Counted from the stretch's first letter, positions 23,831 to 35,225 are shown. The stretch: 64,000 bases of DNA from Cryptomeria japonica (GCF_030272615.1 NC_081410.1:189925619-189989618), one strand, 5' to 3'. Made by a program: numbers and translations. Notes: generated by a model not told the origin, from the sequence alone.

Positions 23831-24750
23831 ATTAAAAATGTATTTAAACTAGATAATTTTATGTTGGTTAATTGTGGAATTAAAATTAAAAATTGCTTCA
23901 TTATATAATGATAAACATAAGCAGAGGTAAATATGAATTAACAAAAGGAATAACTTTCATATAGTGGAGAGAATATAGGAGTGAGAAAATGGTTATTTTT
24001 TTTTCAATTAGGGATCATGGTATTATAATAGCTACTTTATCTTCACATTCATTAAGAAATAGAAGTTTTCAACCAAGTAAATTTGTAACATCCTTAAAAA
24101 TATAATCTCAAAATTGTTTATGAATTGATCAAAATAAATTTTTTGGTGCCAACAAAATAGTACAAAATAAGGTTCTAACAACTTTCATTAATTTCTTTAA
24201 TATAATGTTACAATTATTTGTAAGGCATTTAAGTGCTATCTAATAAGAATCTACATTATACATATAACTCTCACTCAAGTGGTCTATTAGTAAGGAAGTA
24301 CACCAATAATTATATTAGTAATAATATGAGTCTCACAAGTACATGTTGTGTACTCAGTAATGAAGATGGTATCATTTCATAACCAAAATATATAAGGGGT
24401 TAAAATTGAAACCCTCATCCATGATATCAACCATACATATATAAGTGATCCAAAGTAATATATACCGTAAATAATATATGAAGTCTAAGCTCAACTTTGT
24501 AAGCTAATCCTCTAAGATCCCATGCTCCTATTATTGATTGGGGAAGGTTTGAATCCACCATGAGGATGTCCCTTTCCTCCCCATCCATCAATCGAAGTGA
24601 AAAAACACCATCCATAATCCAAAGGTGTGACGCGACATAATATTAATGTTCTTATTTTTTAGTTCAATATTAACAATGTAATAACCCACCATAATTAGCT
24701 CAACAAAATTGACCATTCTTTTTTTTTGTGTTTAATTTAATCATTATGTT
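23831..24750. other. AT-rich DNA, no gene seen
   Basis: Nothing recognised as coding. The minus-strand phrase ending 'gtcgcgtcaca' near 24,630 could be the outer end of the chromovirus LTR whose inner end is at 27,276, but no adjoining primer-binding site convinced me. Confidence 0.35.
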
Positions 24751-24764
24751 TGATTCAATTGCAT

Positions 24765-24955
24765 ACTCTGGGCATCCATCCATTTGGATTAGGCATTCAT
24801 CCATCCGAGATGAGCATCTAACCATACGGGTTAGGCATTTGTCCATACGGGACATAAGATTTCATCTACCCAATACGGGATAGGCATCTACCCATGTGGG
24901 GTAGGCATCTACCCATACAGGGTAGGCATCTACCCATACGGGATAGGAGGTGCTC
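24765..24955 (+). repeat. Minisatellite, about 22-26-bp units 'ggcatctacccatacgggata'
   Basis: About eight imperfect units run from 'gggcatccatccatttggatta' to 'ggcatctacccatacgggatagg'. The last three are nearly identical and the first ones are diverged, so the array grew toward its right end. It probably lies inside the LTR of the chromovirus to the right. Confidence 0.7.
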
Positions 24956-25685
24956 TGGCCAGAGACTTAGACTCATCGGGACCATTCGGGTCCTGAGCCA
25001 CTCACTAAGTACTACACTCTTCTAACAGAAGTGCACCGAGGTCATCGTCCTTAGGAGTAATTAATAACATAATACAAGCTTGAATTCCGCCTCGGAAGTT
25101 GTCTTAAAGCCTCGGGAAGTCAAGCAAATCCATACGAGATTCCTTCCGAGTATGCATTGAATTACTTTTTCCAATTTAATTATCTTATCTTTCAAAATAG
25201 GATTCTTACTCAACCTTTCTATACCAAGCTTAGACCCCACCCACGAATGCCTGAGTACGAGGGACAACTCCGTCCCAAGACTGCCTACATACCTGCTTCG
25301 GCACGGGATCAAGGCGTAAAGTACGTAGTTCTATTTTCTACTCTATGGTTTGATGTAAACTAATTAGTGGGTATGCAACCCTTTCTAGGGTCAATGTCTC
25401 AAATAGTTTCTCTGCGGTTGCTACCCACGGTGGTAGCACTTAAACAAAGGCTCAAGATGGCCTATTGTTTGTGGCCTAACAACTACATCCTAACACCTAT
25501 CATGAGCGTCACCCTTGACCAAATTGTCAATCACCAATATTTCTTCAAGATAAATCAATTTCATAAAAGCATTTCATTCAACCAACCCTAATAGGGGTTT
25601 ACTATGGTTTAACTCAACGGATGAAAAATCATTTAAGGATTATCTTATTAAATTATCGATCCAATACGCAGGCCCGCAGGGTTGA
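24956..25685 (-). other. Probable LTR interior of a gypsy element
   Basis: The minus strand contains 'gaagcaggtatgtaggcagtc' (about 25,283-25,303), a phrase resembling the 'gtacgtaggcagc' block found in the R-U5 part of many plant gypsy LTRs. No coding sequence. Boundaries were not found. Confidence 0.4.
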
Positions 25686-25699
25686 GGGGACGTCGCGGG

Positions 25700-25714
25700 C
25701 TCCCCCCCCCCCCC
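25700..25714 (+). repeat. Poly-C run
   Basis: A run of about 14 C residues is embedded in a short GC-rich patch (25,668-25,765). It may be length-variable and prone to sequencing error. Confidence 0.8.
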
Positions 25715-25836
25715 ATTCCCCCTGTGGTTACTGGTACTGTCGTACCGGCGGTACTCCGCTTCCCCATGCATTGGCCACTGAAACATGGCATGATTAATAT
25801 TCAAAAATTACTTGCAACATTTAAAATTTATTTTCG

Positions 25837-25837
<1 letters not shown>

Positions 25838-25882
<45 letters not shown>

Positions 25883-25908
25883 AGAATAATATATATATAT
25901 ATATATAG
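25838..25908 (+). repeat. (TA)n microsatellite, interrupted
   Basis: Two runs of alternating TA, about 39 bp and about 18 bp, are separated by 'gtatagaata'. Confidence 0.9.
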
Positions 25909-26114
25909 TTATAGTTATATTCCCAGATTTTTTTTTGATGGTATGCATATATAAAAAAAAGAGTATCTATGAAAAATAAGAACATGAATAAAATGGATAA
26001 TCAAGCAATTGTTGTAGATTGATTCTACAGTAAACAGGAGGTTAATATTTAAAGAGAGGGAGGGTTTATTTCCAGTATTCTTAGGGAGATAGAGAGTTTA
26101 TTTCCAGTACTCAC

Positions 26115-26310
26115 AAGAGGATTTTATTCAACTATTATTCACAGAGAGAGATCTTTGTTCAACTCACAGGAGGATTCTATTCAACTATTATTCACAGCGA
26201 GAGATCTTTGTTCAACTCACAGGAGGATTCTATTCAACTATTATTCACAGAGAGAGATCTTTGTTCAACTCATAGGAGGATTTTATTCAACTAATAATCA
26301 CAGAGAGATT
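26115..26310 (+). repeat. 53-bp tandem repeat, about 3.7 copies
   Basis: The unit 'aggaggattctattcaacta' followed by 'ttattcacagagagagatct' and 'ttgttcaactcac' starts at 26,115, 26,168, 26,221 and 26,274, an exact 53-bp period. Copies differ at only a few bases. It probably lies in the chromovirus LTR. Confidence 0.85.
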
Positions 26311-27144
26311 TAAAATAATCACAGAGAAAAATAATCACAGAGAGATTTTAAAATAATATTTAAGAATAAGATTCAGAATTCCATTTGAAAAACCAGAGAG
26401 ATGAATTAGAGGGAAGAAATTAAGATTCAGATCACACAGGGAAGAATTTTAATCTCAGAAAGAGAGATTTTAAACAAATAAAAGAATATGATTTTTTTTC
26501 TTTTTGCTAAAACCTTTGGGAAAAAAGACAAAAAGCAAGATCATGTGCATATTAAAATAAATAAATAACTATCTTTTACATGCACTATATGAAAGCATTC
26601 TCATTATTGTTTATTCCAAATAAAAGATTTAAAATCTAATAAAAGGATTTCTTTATATAAAGGAAGATCTATAACTATTTTTTTTGATATTACAAATTCC
26701 TCATAAGTAAATGTAAAGATAAACAACAAGGAGAGAACCTGGTTTAGCGAGCTTGATGTTGAATCCACTAGCTACCCCTATGATCCTTCCTTGCAACCTG
26801 AGAGAAATCCTCCAACAACAACTTAAAATTCTTGCAATGAAAATGAGACTACCAAAAAGATCTACTTCTAAAACTTGGGAAATTTCCTTCAAAACATAAT
26901 CAACTCCCTTCTTTGAAACTTGTATATAATTTTATAAGAAAATTCCCTCCATTTCACTATCTAGAAAATTTAATTAAAAAGGAGATTCTTTCCCAATTTT
27001 GGACTTCATGCAAATTGATTAGACTTAGTGGAGGAGTTACATGCAAGGTGGTGGAGAATCCTCTAGAAGCTTCTTATTCTTCCTACAACATGTGCCATAA
27101 TTGAATGTGGAAAATAAATAAATAAGAATAATGTATATTTTCCT

Positions 27145-27175
<31 letters not shown>

Positions 27176-27276
27176 TCATTCTTTTTATAACATTTATTCA
27201 ATCATTTAAATAGCTTATCCAAAGATAAAATAAAACTGTAATTTAAATCCAAAAGTGATAAAGGAGGGTTGTGACA
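26311..27276 (-). mobile_element. 3' LTR of a chromovirus, inner end at 27,276
   Basis: On the minus strand the LTR begins TGTCACAACCCTCC at 27,276, directly after a polypurine tract. TGTCACAACC is a typical start of plant chromovirus LTRs. The LTR extends leftward and its other end was not located. It may include the minisatellites at 24.8 and 26.1 kb. The start coordinate given here is therefore only nominal. Confidence 0.55.
27145..27169 (+). repeat. (TG)n microsatellite
   Basis: An uninterrupted TG dinucleotide run of about 25 bp within the presumed chromovirus LTR. Confidence 0.9.
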
Positions 27277-27290
27277 TCCTCCTTCCCTCA
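27277..27290 (-). promoter_or_regulatory. Polypurine tract overlapping the pol stop codon
   Basis: The minus strand reads TGAGGGAAGGAGGA immediately before TGTCACAACC. The TGA is the stop codon of the integrase frame, so stop codon and plus-strand primer overlap. Confidence 0.7.
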
Positions 27291-28023
27291 ATTTGTGCAT
27301 CGTCTTGATGCACTTATTGAACGCATCCAAAAGAGTCTATAGTTCATGATTAAAACAAAAAAAGGAAACAACTGTTGCATTTCCTTAGTATCTTCCCACG
27401 TGGCATTCTTTTCATCATACTGGTCCCATTGCACTTTGCACTGATCAACCTCTCTGTTGCGCAACTGGCATTGGCGCCTCTCCAAGATTCTGAATGGCTC
27501 TATCATTATTCCTCCCGTTTCCTGGACCTGTAAGGCATCCCAATTCAAAATGTGTTTCTCATCAGGTACATACTTCTTAAGAAGAGATACATGGAAGACA
27601 TCATGGATTCGGCTCAACTGGGGAGGTAAGGCCAACTGGTATGCAACTGGATTAATCCTTCCCAATATTTCAAAGGGTCCAACATAACAAGGTGCAAGCT
27701 TAGTCTTTTTCCCAAAACTTATGGAACTCTTGTGTGGCCTAACCCTTAGGAAGACTTTCTCTCCCACCTCAAACTCCCTTGGTGTCCTGTTTTTGTCTGC
27801 ATAACTTTTTTGCCTATCTGAGGCTTCCTTCAATCTTTGTCTAATTTCCTTAGTTTTCTTCTCCATCTCTTTCAACATATCTGGTCCAATAATCACTATA
27901 TCTTCAAGACTATCCCAACTCAAAGGTGTTCGACATGGTCTACCATATAAAGCTTCGATGTATTATTGTAAGCAAATTCTACTAGAGGTAGGTATTCTTC
28001 CCATTTCCTCTGTTGGTCCATGC
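27288..28023 (-). pseudogene. Chromovirus pol C-terminus: integrase end plus chromodomain
   Basis: In sense (minus) order, 28,023-27,924 reads WEEYLPLVEFAYNN, the end of the integrase core. Next come PLSWDSLEDI-like and KSYADKNRTPREFEVGEKVFLRVRP, the usual C-terminal integrase block, then KLAPCYVGPFEILGRI and HDVFHVSLLKKYVPD. The frame ends in a chromodomain beginning FRILERRQCQLRNREVDQCK and including VQWDQYDEKNATWED. Chromodomains direct integration to marked chromatin in this lineage. The frame is open from 27,923 to its stop at 27,288. A stop or frameshift lies near 27,960. Everything upstream (RT, RNase H, integrase catalytic core) is missing, cut at the GATA tract. Confidence 0.88.
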
Positions 28024-28025
28024 AT

Positions 28026-28030
28026 TACAA

Positions 28031-28110
<80 letters not shown>

Positions 28111-28140
28111 GTAGGTAGATAGATAGATAGATAGATAGAT
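28026..28140 (+). repeat. (GATA)n microsatellite at a retroelement junction
   Basis: About 28 tandem ATAG units with two GTAG variants. The tract separates the chromovirus integrase piece on its left from the copia piece on its right, both read on the minus strand. Neither element continues beyond the tract. Confidence 0.95.
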
Positions 28141-28141
28141 C

Positions 28142-28387
28142 AGAAACACCATCAACCAACATTTTATTTAGAATGGTCTTAAGACCTTTTTCACCTATGT
28201 GACCCAATCTATGGTGCCACAATATACATGCATTCTCAATGCTAGTTACATTGGAAAAGTTATTGTAAGTGGGGGTATTAAGCCTAAACAAATTCCCTAT
28301 CCAAGATCCTTTAGCTATCACCAAATTTCCTCTTACAAACCTGCAACCAAACTTGTCAAATGCCACATGCATTCCAAAATCATTCAA
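28142..28387 (-). pseudogene. Copia pre-integrase (GAG_pre-integrs) segment
   Basis: NLFRLN followed by ILWHHRLGHIGEKGL and ILNKMLVDG is the conserved linker between protease and integrase in copia polyproteins, including the HxRLGH motif. Reading then runs into the GATA tract, translated as repeated IYLS. Confidence 0.8.
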
Positions 28388-28393
28388 ATTGAA

Positions 28394-28783
28394 TTAAAAA
28401 GGTATATTTATTGCAAGTCTTAGAATATGTAAAACATTATCAAGGGTTTTAACCCTTCCATCATTGAAACACAACTTTACCTTTCCTTTACCTACAATCT
28501 TATTTGTGTTGTTGTCACTAAGGAAGACATCGTCCCCAACATATTCTTTGTAAGAATAAAACCACTCCTTGTGAGGAATCCTCTCATAGGAGCAATCTAA
28601 ATCAATAAGCCAAGCGTCATCACGAATAGTGTTACCTGAAATAAACAAAGCATTGGAATCATCATCAAAGGACTTTTTTGTGGAGGAACCAACATTCTTT
28701 TTCTTAAACTTACATTCCTTCTTCACATGCCCTCTTTTACCACACTTCCAACACTTTTCTCTTTTTGGGGATCTTAAAAACAT
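28394..28783 (-). pseudogene. Copia nucleocapsid knuckle and protease
   Basis: A 129-codon open stretch. Residues about 11-24 form a C-x2-C-x4-H-x4-C zinc knuckle. From about residue 55, DAWLIDLDCSYERI corresponds to the copia protease active site (normally WxxDSGAS/C), with the catalytic Ser-Gly replaced. FNDGRVKTLDNVLHI matches the following conserved part. In an active element this unit would package RNA and mature the polyprotein. The altered active site marks it as dead. Confidence 0.8.
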
Positions 28784-29555
28784 CCTTTAGACGTATCCCT
28801 CTTTTTATCTCCTTTAGGCCCCTTCTCTTTTGACCTTCCTAACACATGCAAGGCATCTTTGGTGCCAATATTCATAGACTTTCTCATCGTCTCTTTTGAA
28901 AGAAATATAGCATTCAAGTTTTCCATATTTGGCTTTGTGTTACCTTTGCTAATGGATACAATTAGTTATTCCCAAGATTTGGGCAAAGAGCAAAGAAACA
29001 AGATACATTTAACTTCATCCTCTAATTTAACATCTATTGATGCAAGATGACTTAAAATCATATTAAATACATTCAAATGACCAATATTAGATTCACCATA
29101 TTTCATTTTAAAGAATACAATCTTTTCCTGAGATATTGGACAAACTGTTGGTTTGATGATTATCACCTATCCTCTTCCACAACTTGAATGTAGAGTCTTA
29201 TATGGAGACATTGAAGAGGACAAATTCAATAAGACACAAGTGAATGGTTCCTCATGCCTTCTTGTCCAATTTATTCCAAGAATCATTCATCGGAGTAGAA
29301 TCCTCTCATTTATTTTCATGTGAAACTAGCAACCATTGGTCTCTTTCTTACAAAAGATATTTCATTTCTAGTTTCCACATCTCGTAGCTAGTGCCATTGA
29401 ATTTCTCAATGTATATGCAAGAAGAAGAAGCCTTGGATTTATTTTTTCCAAGTCTACAAAACCATACAACAAAATCTTTCATTGAAGCAAAGAATCCTTC
29501 AACATTTATAGAGAAAGGTGTCCCCCTCAATAGAATCATTAGCTCTAATGCCAAA

Positions 29556-30200
29556 TGTTGAGAATCAAGGTGAAGAAAGCTTGTGATAACAACTTCTTAT
29601 GTGATTAAAAATCTGAAATAAGATAGCAAAATCTAAAATATGAAAGTGATTGCAACATTCAACAAAAATATAAAATTAGCATACCAAATTGGATGCCAAA
29701 TTATATGGAGAAACCCTTTCGAGAAAAGACTCCACCAAAGAAAGAGGACAAGTATATTATTACTCTTTAAAACAAAGAATGCTACAATAGTGCACTTCAC
29801 TACACTTCTCCAACTAAACTCAAAATTACCTAAAGCCTTCAAGAAACTTATGATCGAACAATTATGACATGGCTCCAATTTATAGCAAAATAGGAGAGGG
29901 AAAACCATTGTTGTTTCCCAAAACAAGAGGCAAGAAACCATTTGCAAAAACCCATGCCTAGGAAAGTGAACAACCAATAGACATAATAAAATATTAATTT
30001 TCTTCAAGTGACTCCAACATGGGCGCATAACCCATAGTCACTCAGACATTTGACCTTTTGGGTGCTCCGTAACTCCAAATGAATCTATGGATCTCCCAAC
30101 GAACACCTTTTCTCCACCCAATATTGGGTGCCCAATGCATGACCCTTCATATCCCAATGTATAAATCCAAAAGGGAGTGTGTTTTTTCCATTTTAATTTA
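29556..30200 (-). mobile_element. 5' LTR of the truncated copia element (outer end uncertain)
   Basis: The plus strand begins TGTTGAGAATC two bases after the primer-binding site and continues about 0.6 kb without coding motifs until the old gypsy RT similarity begins near 30,240. No outer CA end or target duplication was pinned down, so the right boundary is approximate. Confidence 0.6.
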
Positions 30201-30354
30201 TCTTTATCATCTTTATATTTTCACCTCTTGAAAATTCAATTACGATTAACCATAAAGTACAAATATTAAATATTTTTCTCTCATGTCTTAGGGAACACTT
30301 TTCAAGGAACATGGAGACATATAAATGGTGTAGTGTTTGCAAGGTTAATGTCAC

Positions 30355-30679
30355 TTGTCCAAGGGGTTGAGCTTAGTTGGTTAAAGCATTGAGTTCTCAA
30401 TGTGGAGACCCAAGTTCAACTCCAATGAGGGACACCTTTGTGTAGAATTCTAAGTTGTGACTCTTGGTCTTCCATTGGTTGTATTTGTCTCATTGTTTAA
30501 AGTGGATTTCTAAGTTGTGACCCTTGGTCTTCCAATTGTCGTTTCTAGTTTGGTGCTTGAAAGGAACTAGTATTTGTAGTAAGCTTTCTCAAAAGGAGCT
30601 GGTATTTGTAATAAGTTTGTATCGTGGATGCTCGAATGAGCAAAAATGAGCTTTGTGATTCTATGATACTTAATACAAA
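30355..30679 (+). mobile_element. SINE A, 325 bp, 14-bp TSD
   Basis: A tRNA-like head has an A-box-like 'gcttagttggttaaagc' (30,371-30,387) and a B-box-like 'aagttcaactcc' (30,412-30,423). The whole unit is bounded by perfect 14-bp copies of 'aaggttaatgtcac' (30,341-30,354 and 30,680-30,693). The tail contains two copies of 'ttctaagttgtgac.cttggt' and ends in 'taatacaaaa'. Removing it rejoins the gypsy RT. Family identity is not known to me. Confidence 0.85.
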
Positions 30680-30693
30680 AAGGTTAATGTCAC

Positions 30694-31970
30694 CTTATCC
30701 TAACAACCTCAAGGATCAAAATGATCATTACAAGCACTTAGGGTTGATTTTTTAGAGGTGTTTAGAATATGGGATACCTTTGAATCCCAAGGAATATAAT
30801 TTTTGGCTAGAAGAAAGAAATCTATATTGTGTTTAAGGAGGGGGTGAGGATTGATTTAGAATGTGTCAAATTAGTTGACTTTATCCCTCAACCCAAAACA
30901 ATCGAGGTAGTCCAATCATTTTTTGGACAAATAATTTTTGTTAGGAGGTTTGTTTCTAAATTTGTTGAAAAAATAAAGGTCAATGTCCAAAGTGCTTAAA
31001 GGGACAATCATCAAGTTCAAACAAGTAGTTAAGTGATTAATGATGCATTAAAGGAAGCATGAATTCTTGCTAGTAGAGATTACTTAAATTTATTTTAGTT
31101 GTTCTCATTTACATCATTTTACACTATTGTTATTATTTCACTACAAAAGAATGATGAGGACTATGAGTAGCCAGTAGATTTTTAATATAAATCCTTATGA
31201 GATGCTAAATTGAATTGCTTCATAATGGAAAAACATGTCTATGCTCTTGTCAAGGTGGTAATTTTTTAGACCTTATCTTATAGGAGTCAAGATTATCACT
31301 TTTGTTCTACACACAACTGTTAGATATGTTTTTGTGCAAGATGAGGTATAAGAGGTGTAGATAGATTAATAAGATCTAGAAGTGTGACATCAAGGTTAAG
31401 ATGAATAAGCTAGTTATAAGTAAGGACATGGCAAAACTAATGGTAGAAGAAAATTTTGATGTTGTTCAAGTCCACCGGGTGATCTCTTACCCATGTTTCA
31501 TCCCATGTCAATTATAAGATTGTTCTTAGCATGAGGATATTGTATTTTATATAAAAAATTAAAATTGTATGCCTAAGTTGGATGAGAAACAAAGAAGAAA
31601 TTTGAAACCTGAAGCTCAAAGGTATCTTTTTCTTGACGGATAGTTAATGAGGAGAAACATTGATGGTATTTCTAGGATGTTTAGATAAAGAGTAGTCCAT
31701 GAGGCTAATTAAAGAGTGTCACCAAGGATTTAATGGTGCCACTACATGTCAACGACTCTTTCTTATAAAATTATGAGAGTAGGTTATTGGTGGCCAATAT
31801 TATTTGGAAATGTGGCCAATTTTATAAAAGGGTATTACGATTACTAAAGATTTTCTCATAAGCTAAAGTTTATAGGAGCACTCCCTCTTACCATTATTTT
31901 AGCAGAAGCTCCTTTTCAACAATGGGGTATGGATTTCATAGGAGGGATCACAAAATTTTCCATCAATATA
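30694..31970 (+). pseudogene. Old gypsy pol: RT end, RNase H, integrase zinc finger and start of core
   Basis: The largest surviving piece. About 30,700-30,960 holds the RT end with YGIPLNPKEYNF (family YGIxLNPKK) and FFGQIIFVRRF. About 31,040-31,330 holds the RNase H segment with a SIMEKHVYALVK-like stretch. About 31,690-31,800 holds the integrase zinc-finger region (ECHQGFNGA). About 31,905-31,945 reads PFQQWGMDFIG. It is cut at 31,970 by an LTR element inside the integrase core. No open frame exceeds about 40 codons. Confidence 0.8.
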
Positions 31971-32284
31971 TGTTAGAGTAATCTTTTATTAGAAAATAAT
32001 TATTTATTTAATTATTAGTCTATTATACTCTATGCTTAAGCTAAACTTAGGAATCTTATAATTCTTTAAGCTTTCGAGTATCCTCTTATAAGGATTCTCT
32101 CTTTTTATTTTCATAACAACTATAATAATTGAATTGCATTCTTGTTGCACAATCAATATGACTCCTCTTTTCTGGATCTTTGAATTCTGGCCTCCATAGT
32201 TTTTTTGCTTCTCTCCTTTTGTGGCAGGTTTGCATGCAGGTGATCTTTGGGAGCTGTAGAGTTGATTTTTCCTCAACTCCAATA
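31971..32284 (+). repeat. 5' LTR of the non-autonomous element
   Basis: About 311-314 bp, TGTTAGAG... to ...CAACTCCA(ATA). It ends with the inverted phrase 'gagttgatttttcctcaactc'. Compared with its partner it lacks about 20 bp around 'agggttttctcttttaggat'. Confidence 0.85.
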
Positions 32285-32299
32285 TGGTATCTGAGCTCC
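32285..32299 (+). promoter_or_regulatory. Primer-binding site, initiator tRNA-Met type
   Basis: TGGTATCTGAGCTCC immediately follows the LTR. It differs by one base from the common plant copia site TGGTATCAGAGC. Confidence 0.85.
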
Positions 32300-32574
32300 A
32301 AATCTGCATGCCCCTGTTCTCTTCATGAGAGATTTTGGGTCTTGTTCTTCATATCTGTGTATTCGAGGGTTTGTGCAGTTTTTTTATTTTTTTTTCATCC
32401 ATGGGGGTAGTTAATTGTTTGGTACATTTTGGTTCCAAAAGGACCTCACAGATGGATTCAGAAGGCTGATTCCATGAATTTTGATATATAATTTGCCTAT
32501 TTTTGGTGACAGGGGCATCTTGGGCATGATTTTTTATTGGCACATTTTTCAAGGCACAAAAATCCATATGGTTG

Positions 32575-33832
32575 TGTAGCGTCCTAAAATTGTGACACTT
32601 GCAATTTTGACTGCATTTGGGTCTTCACGATGGCGACGCAATGTTGAACCTGAATGGAGACCCCAAAACCTGCTTGTGACACCAAAAACTGCATTTTTCT
32701 GCACCCTGGCCTGATCCCTCCTTGCACCCTGCTGTCCCGGGAGGTGGGACCATGGCACCCAGCACCCTGGTCCTTTAGGACTAGGGCGCCCAGCGCCCTG
32801 GTCCCCCAGGACCATGGCGCCCAGCGCCCTGGTCCCTGGCCCTATTTTGGGCCCGGTCTCTTTTGGGCATCGGGTCTTTAAGTTTGCAATTCGGGAAATA
32901 ATGTTTCCTGGTCGGCCTAAGGTCGGAAAAATCAGTCTCTCAACCCTAATTGACAAGTATATAAACTACATTTCCCCTCTCAAAAAAGAGGAGGACATAT
33001 GTGTGCAAAAGGCGGAAGCGATATTCAAACATTCAAACATTCAAGCATTCAAGCATTCCTTCAAGCAATTGAGCATTCTAAGTCTCCATTCAAGGCTAAG
33101 TGTTGCATTCAAGACAAGGATTCAACCATTGAAGAGGAGATCACATACAACATACAACATACTACATACATTACACCTTCGCATGTAAGAATACAAACAT
33201 TCTTACAACAAGGTATCAGTACTTGTTTACATTACAAACATTTACATTTACAACATTCTCATTTCTTGGTTAATTCCAAAACCGGGGTTTGACCTAAAGG
33301 AAAACCCCTCATCCCTAACCCCCCAATTGTCCTCTCTTTTCTGTGTGTAGGTTGCAGGTACGCGGCTGTAATTGAAGATCTGGAATCCTTGTACAGAGAC
33401 GAACAGATCCCCCTTCGTTTCGCGGATTTTTCGGAGGACCGTGTGCACGCCGGGCGCCATCGTCCCATCAAATTTCGCTCAAATTTGCAGAACAGCACCA
33501 TCTCGACATTTTACTGCTAATTCCAGGTCCGCAGCTTCATCCTGTATCCCTATCTTTGTTTATAAGCGAATCTTTCCTACTTTACATGCATTCCTAGTTC
33601 AATCTTTCTATCTACATTCTTTACAAAAGAGGGTATCCTTGCTATCACAACCCTTGAAACTCATTTAGAATCCAATCTTGCATTGTGTGGGATTGGACCT
33701 TGTGGGTTTCAACCCCTCTTTTGAATGTAAAGTCTCTCCTAAGTGAAAACCATCAACCCTAGTGACTCTCCCTTCTCTCTCCTTGGAGTTGGGGAGGGGA
33801 GAACAACTAGGGTTCGATTTTTCTGCTTTACA
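32575..33832 (+). mobile_element. Solo LTR inside the non-autonomous element, TSD ggttg
   Basis: The 1,258-bp unit begins TGTAGCGTCC and ends TGCTTTACA with perfect 5-bp flanks ggttg (32,570-32,574 and 33,833-33,837). It contains a GC-rich patch (about 32,740-32,850) with repeated 'gcgcccagcgccctggtccc', an interior run of 'caaacattcaagcattc' repeats (33,025-33,075), and 'ttgcaggtacgcgg' near 33,352, resembling an R-U5 motif. No coding sequence. Confidence 0.88.
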
Positions 33833-33837
33833 GGTTG

Positions 33838-35216
33838 TACTTGCAAATGAGTCAAAAAAAAAATCATAAAAAAAAATTATTATTATTATTATTTTATTTT
33901 TTATTTAACCCTCTTTATGCCCTACAAGAGGATTTTTTTCTTTTGGCCGTAACTTGGTCATACAGAGACGTTTTTTCAAAAAAATTATATCGTTGGAAAG
34001 CTCTTGTCGAGCTCTCTTCAAATTTGGAGGTTTGATCTTTTGATTTTTCTTTTTTGATGGTGTTTTTTGTTGTCAAAGCTATAATTTCCATTTTGCACTC
34101 TAGGAGACATAGCTTGAGCATCCGAACTCCGTTTTTTGAAAACTCTATATCATTGGAAAGTTTGTTTTGTGCACTTTCTAGTCATATGAGTTTTCTTTTC
34201 AGATTCTGCTCCAAGTACATTTTATTCAGTTTTTTATTTTTTAGCACTTTGGTGAATATATTGGATGTTTCAAGTCTTGGGATCTCTTTCTTTGAGTAAG
34301 GTGTTTCACCTTTGGTTGTTCTTTCTGTAGTTCCAGTCTTATGTCTCTTCTAATATTTGTATACATCATTTTGTAAGCATTTCTTTTTTTGCATATACAC
34401 TGAGATAAAGTGCCACTATGCATTGTATACTTGGGATCTTGCAGATCTTGTGCCTTATTGTACATGAACTACATTATAAAGTGCCATGGGGAGGTTGATG
34501 TTTGCCTTTGTTTTCCATCTACCTTTGTCACGTGAGTGTTCCTTCCATGACATTAGCCTCATGATGTGTGTCAAGTGAGTGTTCCTTCCACGACAATATG
34601 TACTTTTCTCTGCACCTTCGATATTCAGAGTTCTTCATCATGCAGTTCTTTTTGTCCGTTCTTTTCAGTGTACCCATCCCTCTCCTTTGTCAGCATTATG
34701 GGGGGGTCTCTCCTATTGTTCTAATGCTTCCTTGGTTCGGTGGATCATCTCTTCAAGCTTTGGTGTTTTATGCCATCTATATCTTCGAGTTCATTTGTTT
34801 GCCCTTGTTTTCCATCTGATTCGAGTAGCGTCATTTGAGGGCACTCATGCAGATTATAGTCTTCTCTACCTAGTCATGTTCTATTTCAGCGGAGGTTCTT
34901 CAAATCAATAGTTACTCTTCGATAGTGTTTGCAACTATTTCATGCCTCGATGGTGTTCTTCATGCTTTTTTTTGTTCCTATCTTATGGAACACTCTTGTT
35001 TGGAGGCTTCTTAGTCCTTCACTTGAGCTTTCATCTCTTCTTGGAAAGGAGTTTTGTTCCTACAGGGTTTTCTCTTTTTTCTCCACTTTAAAGAGATTTT
35101 ATTGTACTTGGGTACCTCATCAGGCCTAGTTGTCGGGACCCATTGTTGTTTTCCTGTATTTTTTACATGGTTTTTTAGTCCTTCAATGTGTTTTAGCTAC
35201 TCCCTAAGTTCACCTT
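33838..35216 (+). other. Internal non-coding part of the non-autonomous element
   Basis: T-rich. It holds an ATT-repeat near 33,877-33,895, two diverged copies of a 'ttggaaagct(c)ttgt..agct/gcact' phrase (about 33,993 and 34,154), and two copies of 'gtcaagtgagtgttccttcca(t/c)gac' (about 34,529 and 34,568). Reading frames of up to 110 codons have no domains and are not called. Confidence 0.55.
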
Positions 35217-35225
35217 AAGCGGGGG
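35217..35225 (+). promoter_or_regulatory. Polypurine tract
   Basis: AAGCGGGGG directly before the 3' LTR start TGTTAGAG. It is the expected plus-strand primer. Confidence 0.75.

Larger units (their letters stand above)
28142..29555 (-). mobile_element. Truncated copia element: gag, zinc knuckle, protease, pre-integrase
   Basis: In sense (minus) order: a primer-binding-site-like TGGCATTAGAG (29,543-29,553, resembling the initiator tRNA-Met site TGGTATCAGAG), then a gag start with FNGTSYEMWKLEMKYLL. A UBN2-type gag segment follows (GHLNVFNMILSHLASIDVKL and LCSLPKSW), then a CWKCGKRGHVKKEC zinc knuckle at about 28,735. Next are an aspartic protease remnant, where DSGAS is changed to DLDCS, and a pre-integrase segment LWHHRLGHIGEKGLKTIL. 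The element stops at the (GATA)n tract before integrase and RT. Frames are broken in gag. Confidence 0.83.

Noticed and set aside
24633-27276. Complete chromovirus LTR of 2.6 kb
   Set aside because: The inner end is clear at 27,276, but the outer end at 24,633 has no credible primer-binding site beside it, so only the inner end is reported.
30371-30423. tRNA gene
   Set aside because: The A- and B-box-like motifs belong to a SINE head bounded by target duplications. No cloverleaf with paired acceptor stem could be drawn.
34568-34911. 110-codon frame in the non-autonomous LTR element
   Set aside because: It is hydrophobic because the DNA is T-rich, with no motif, and it lies in an element with no other coding content.
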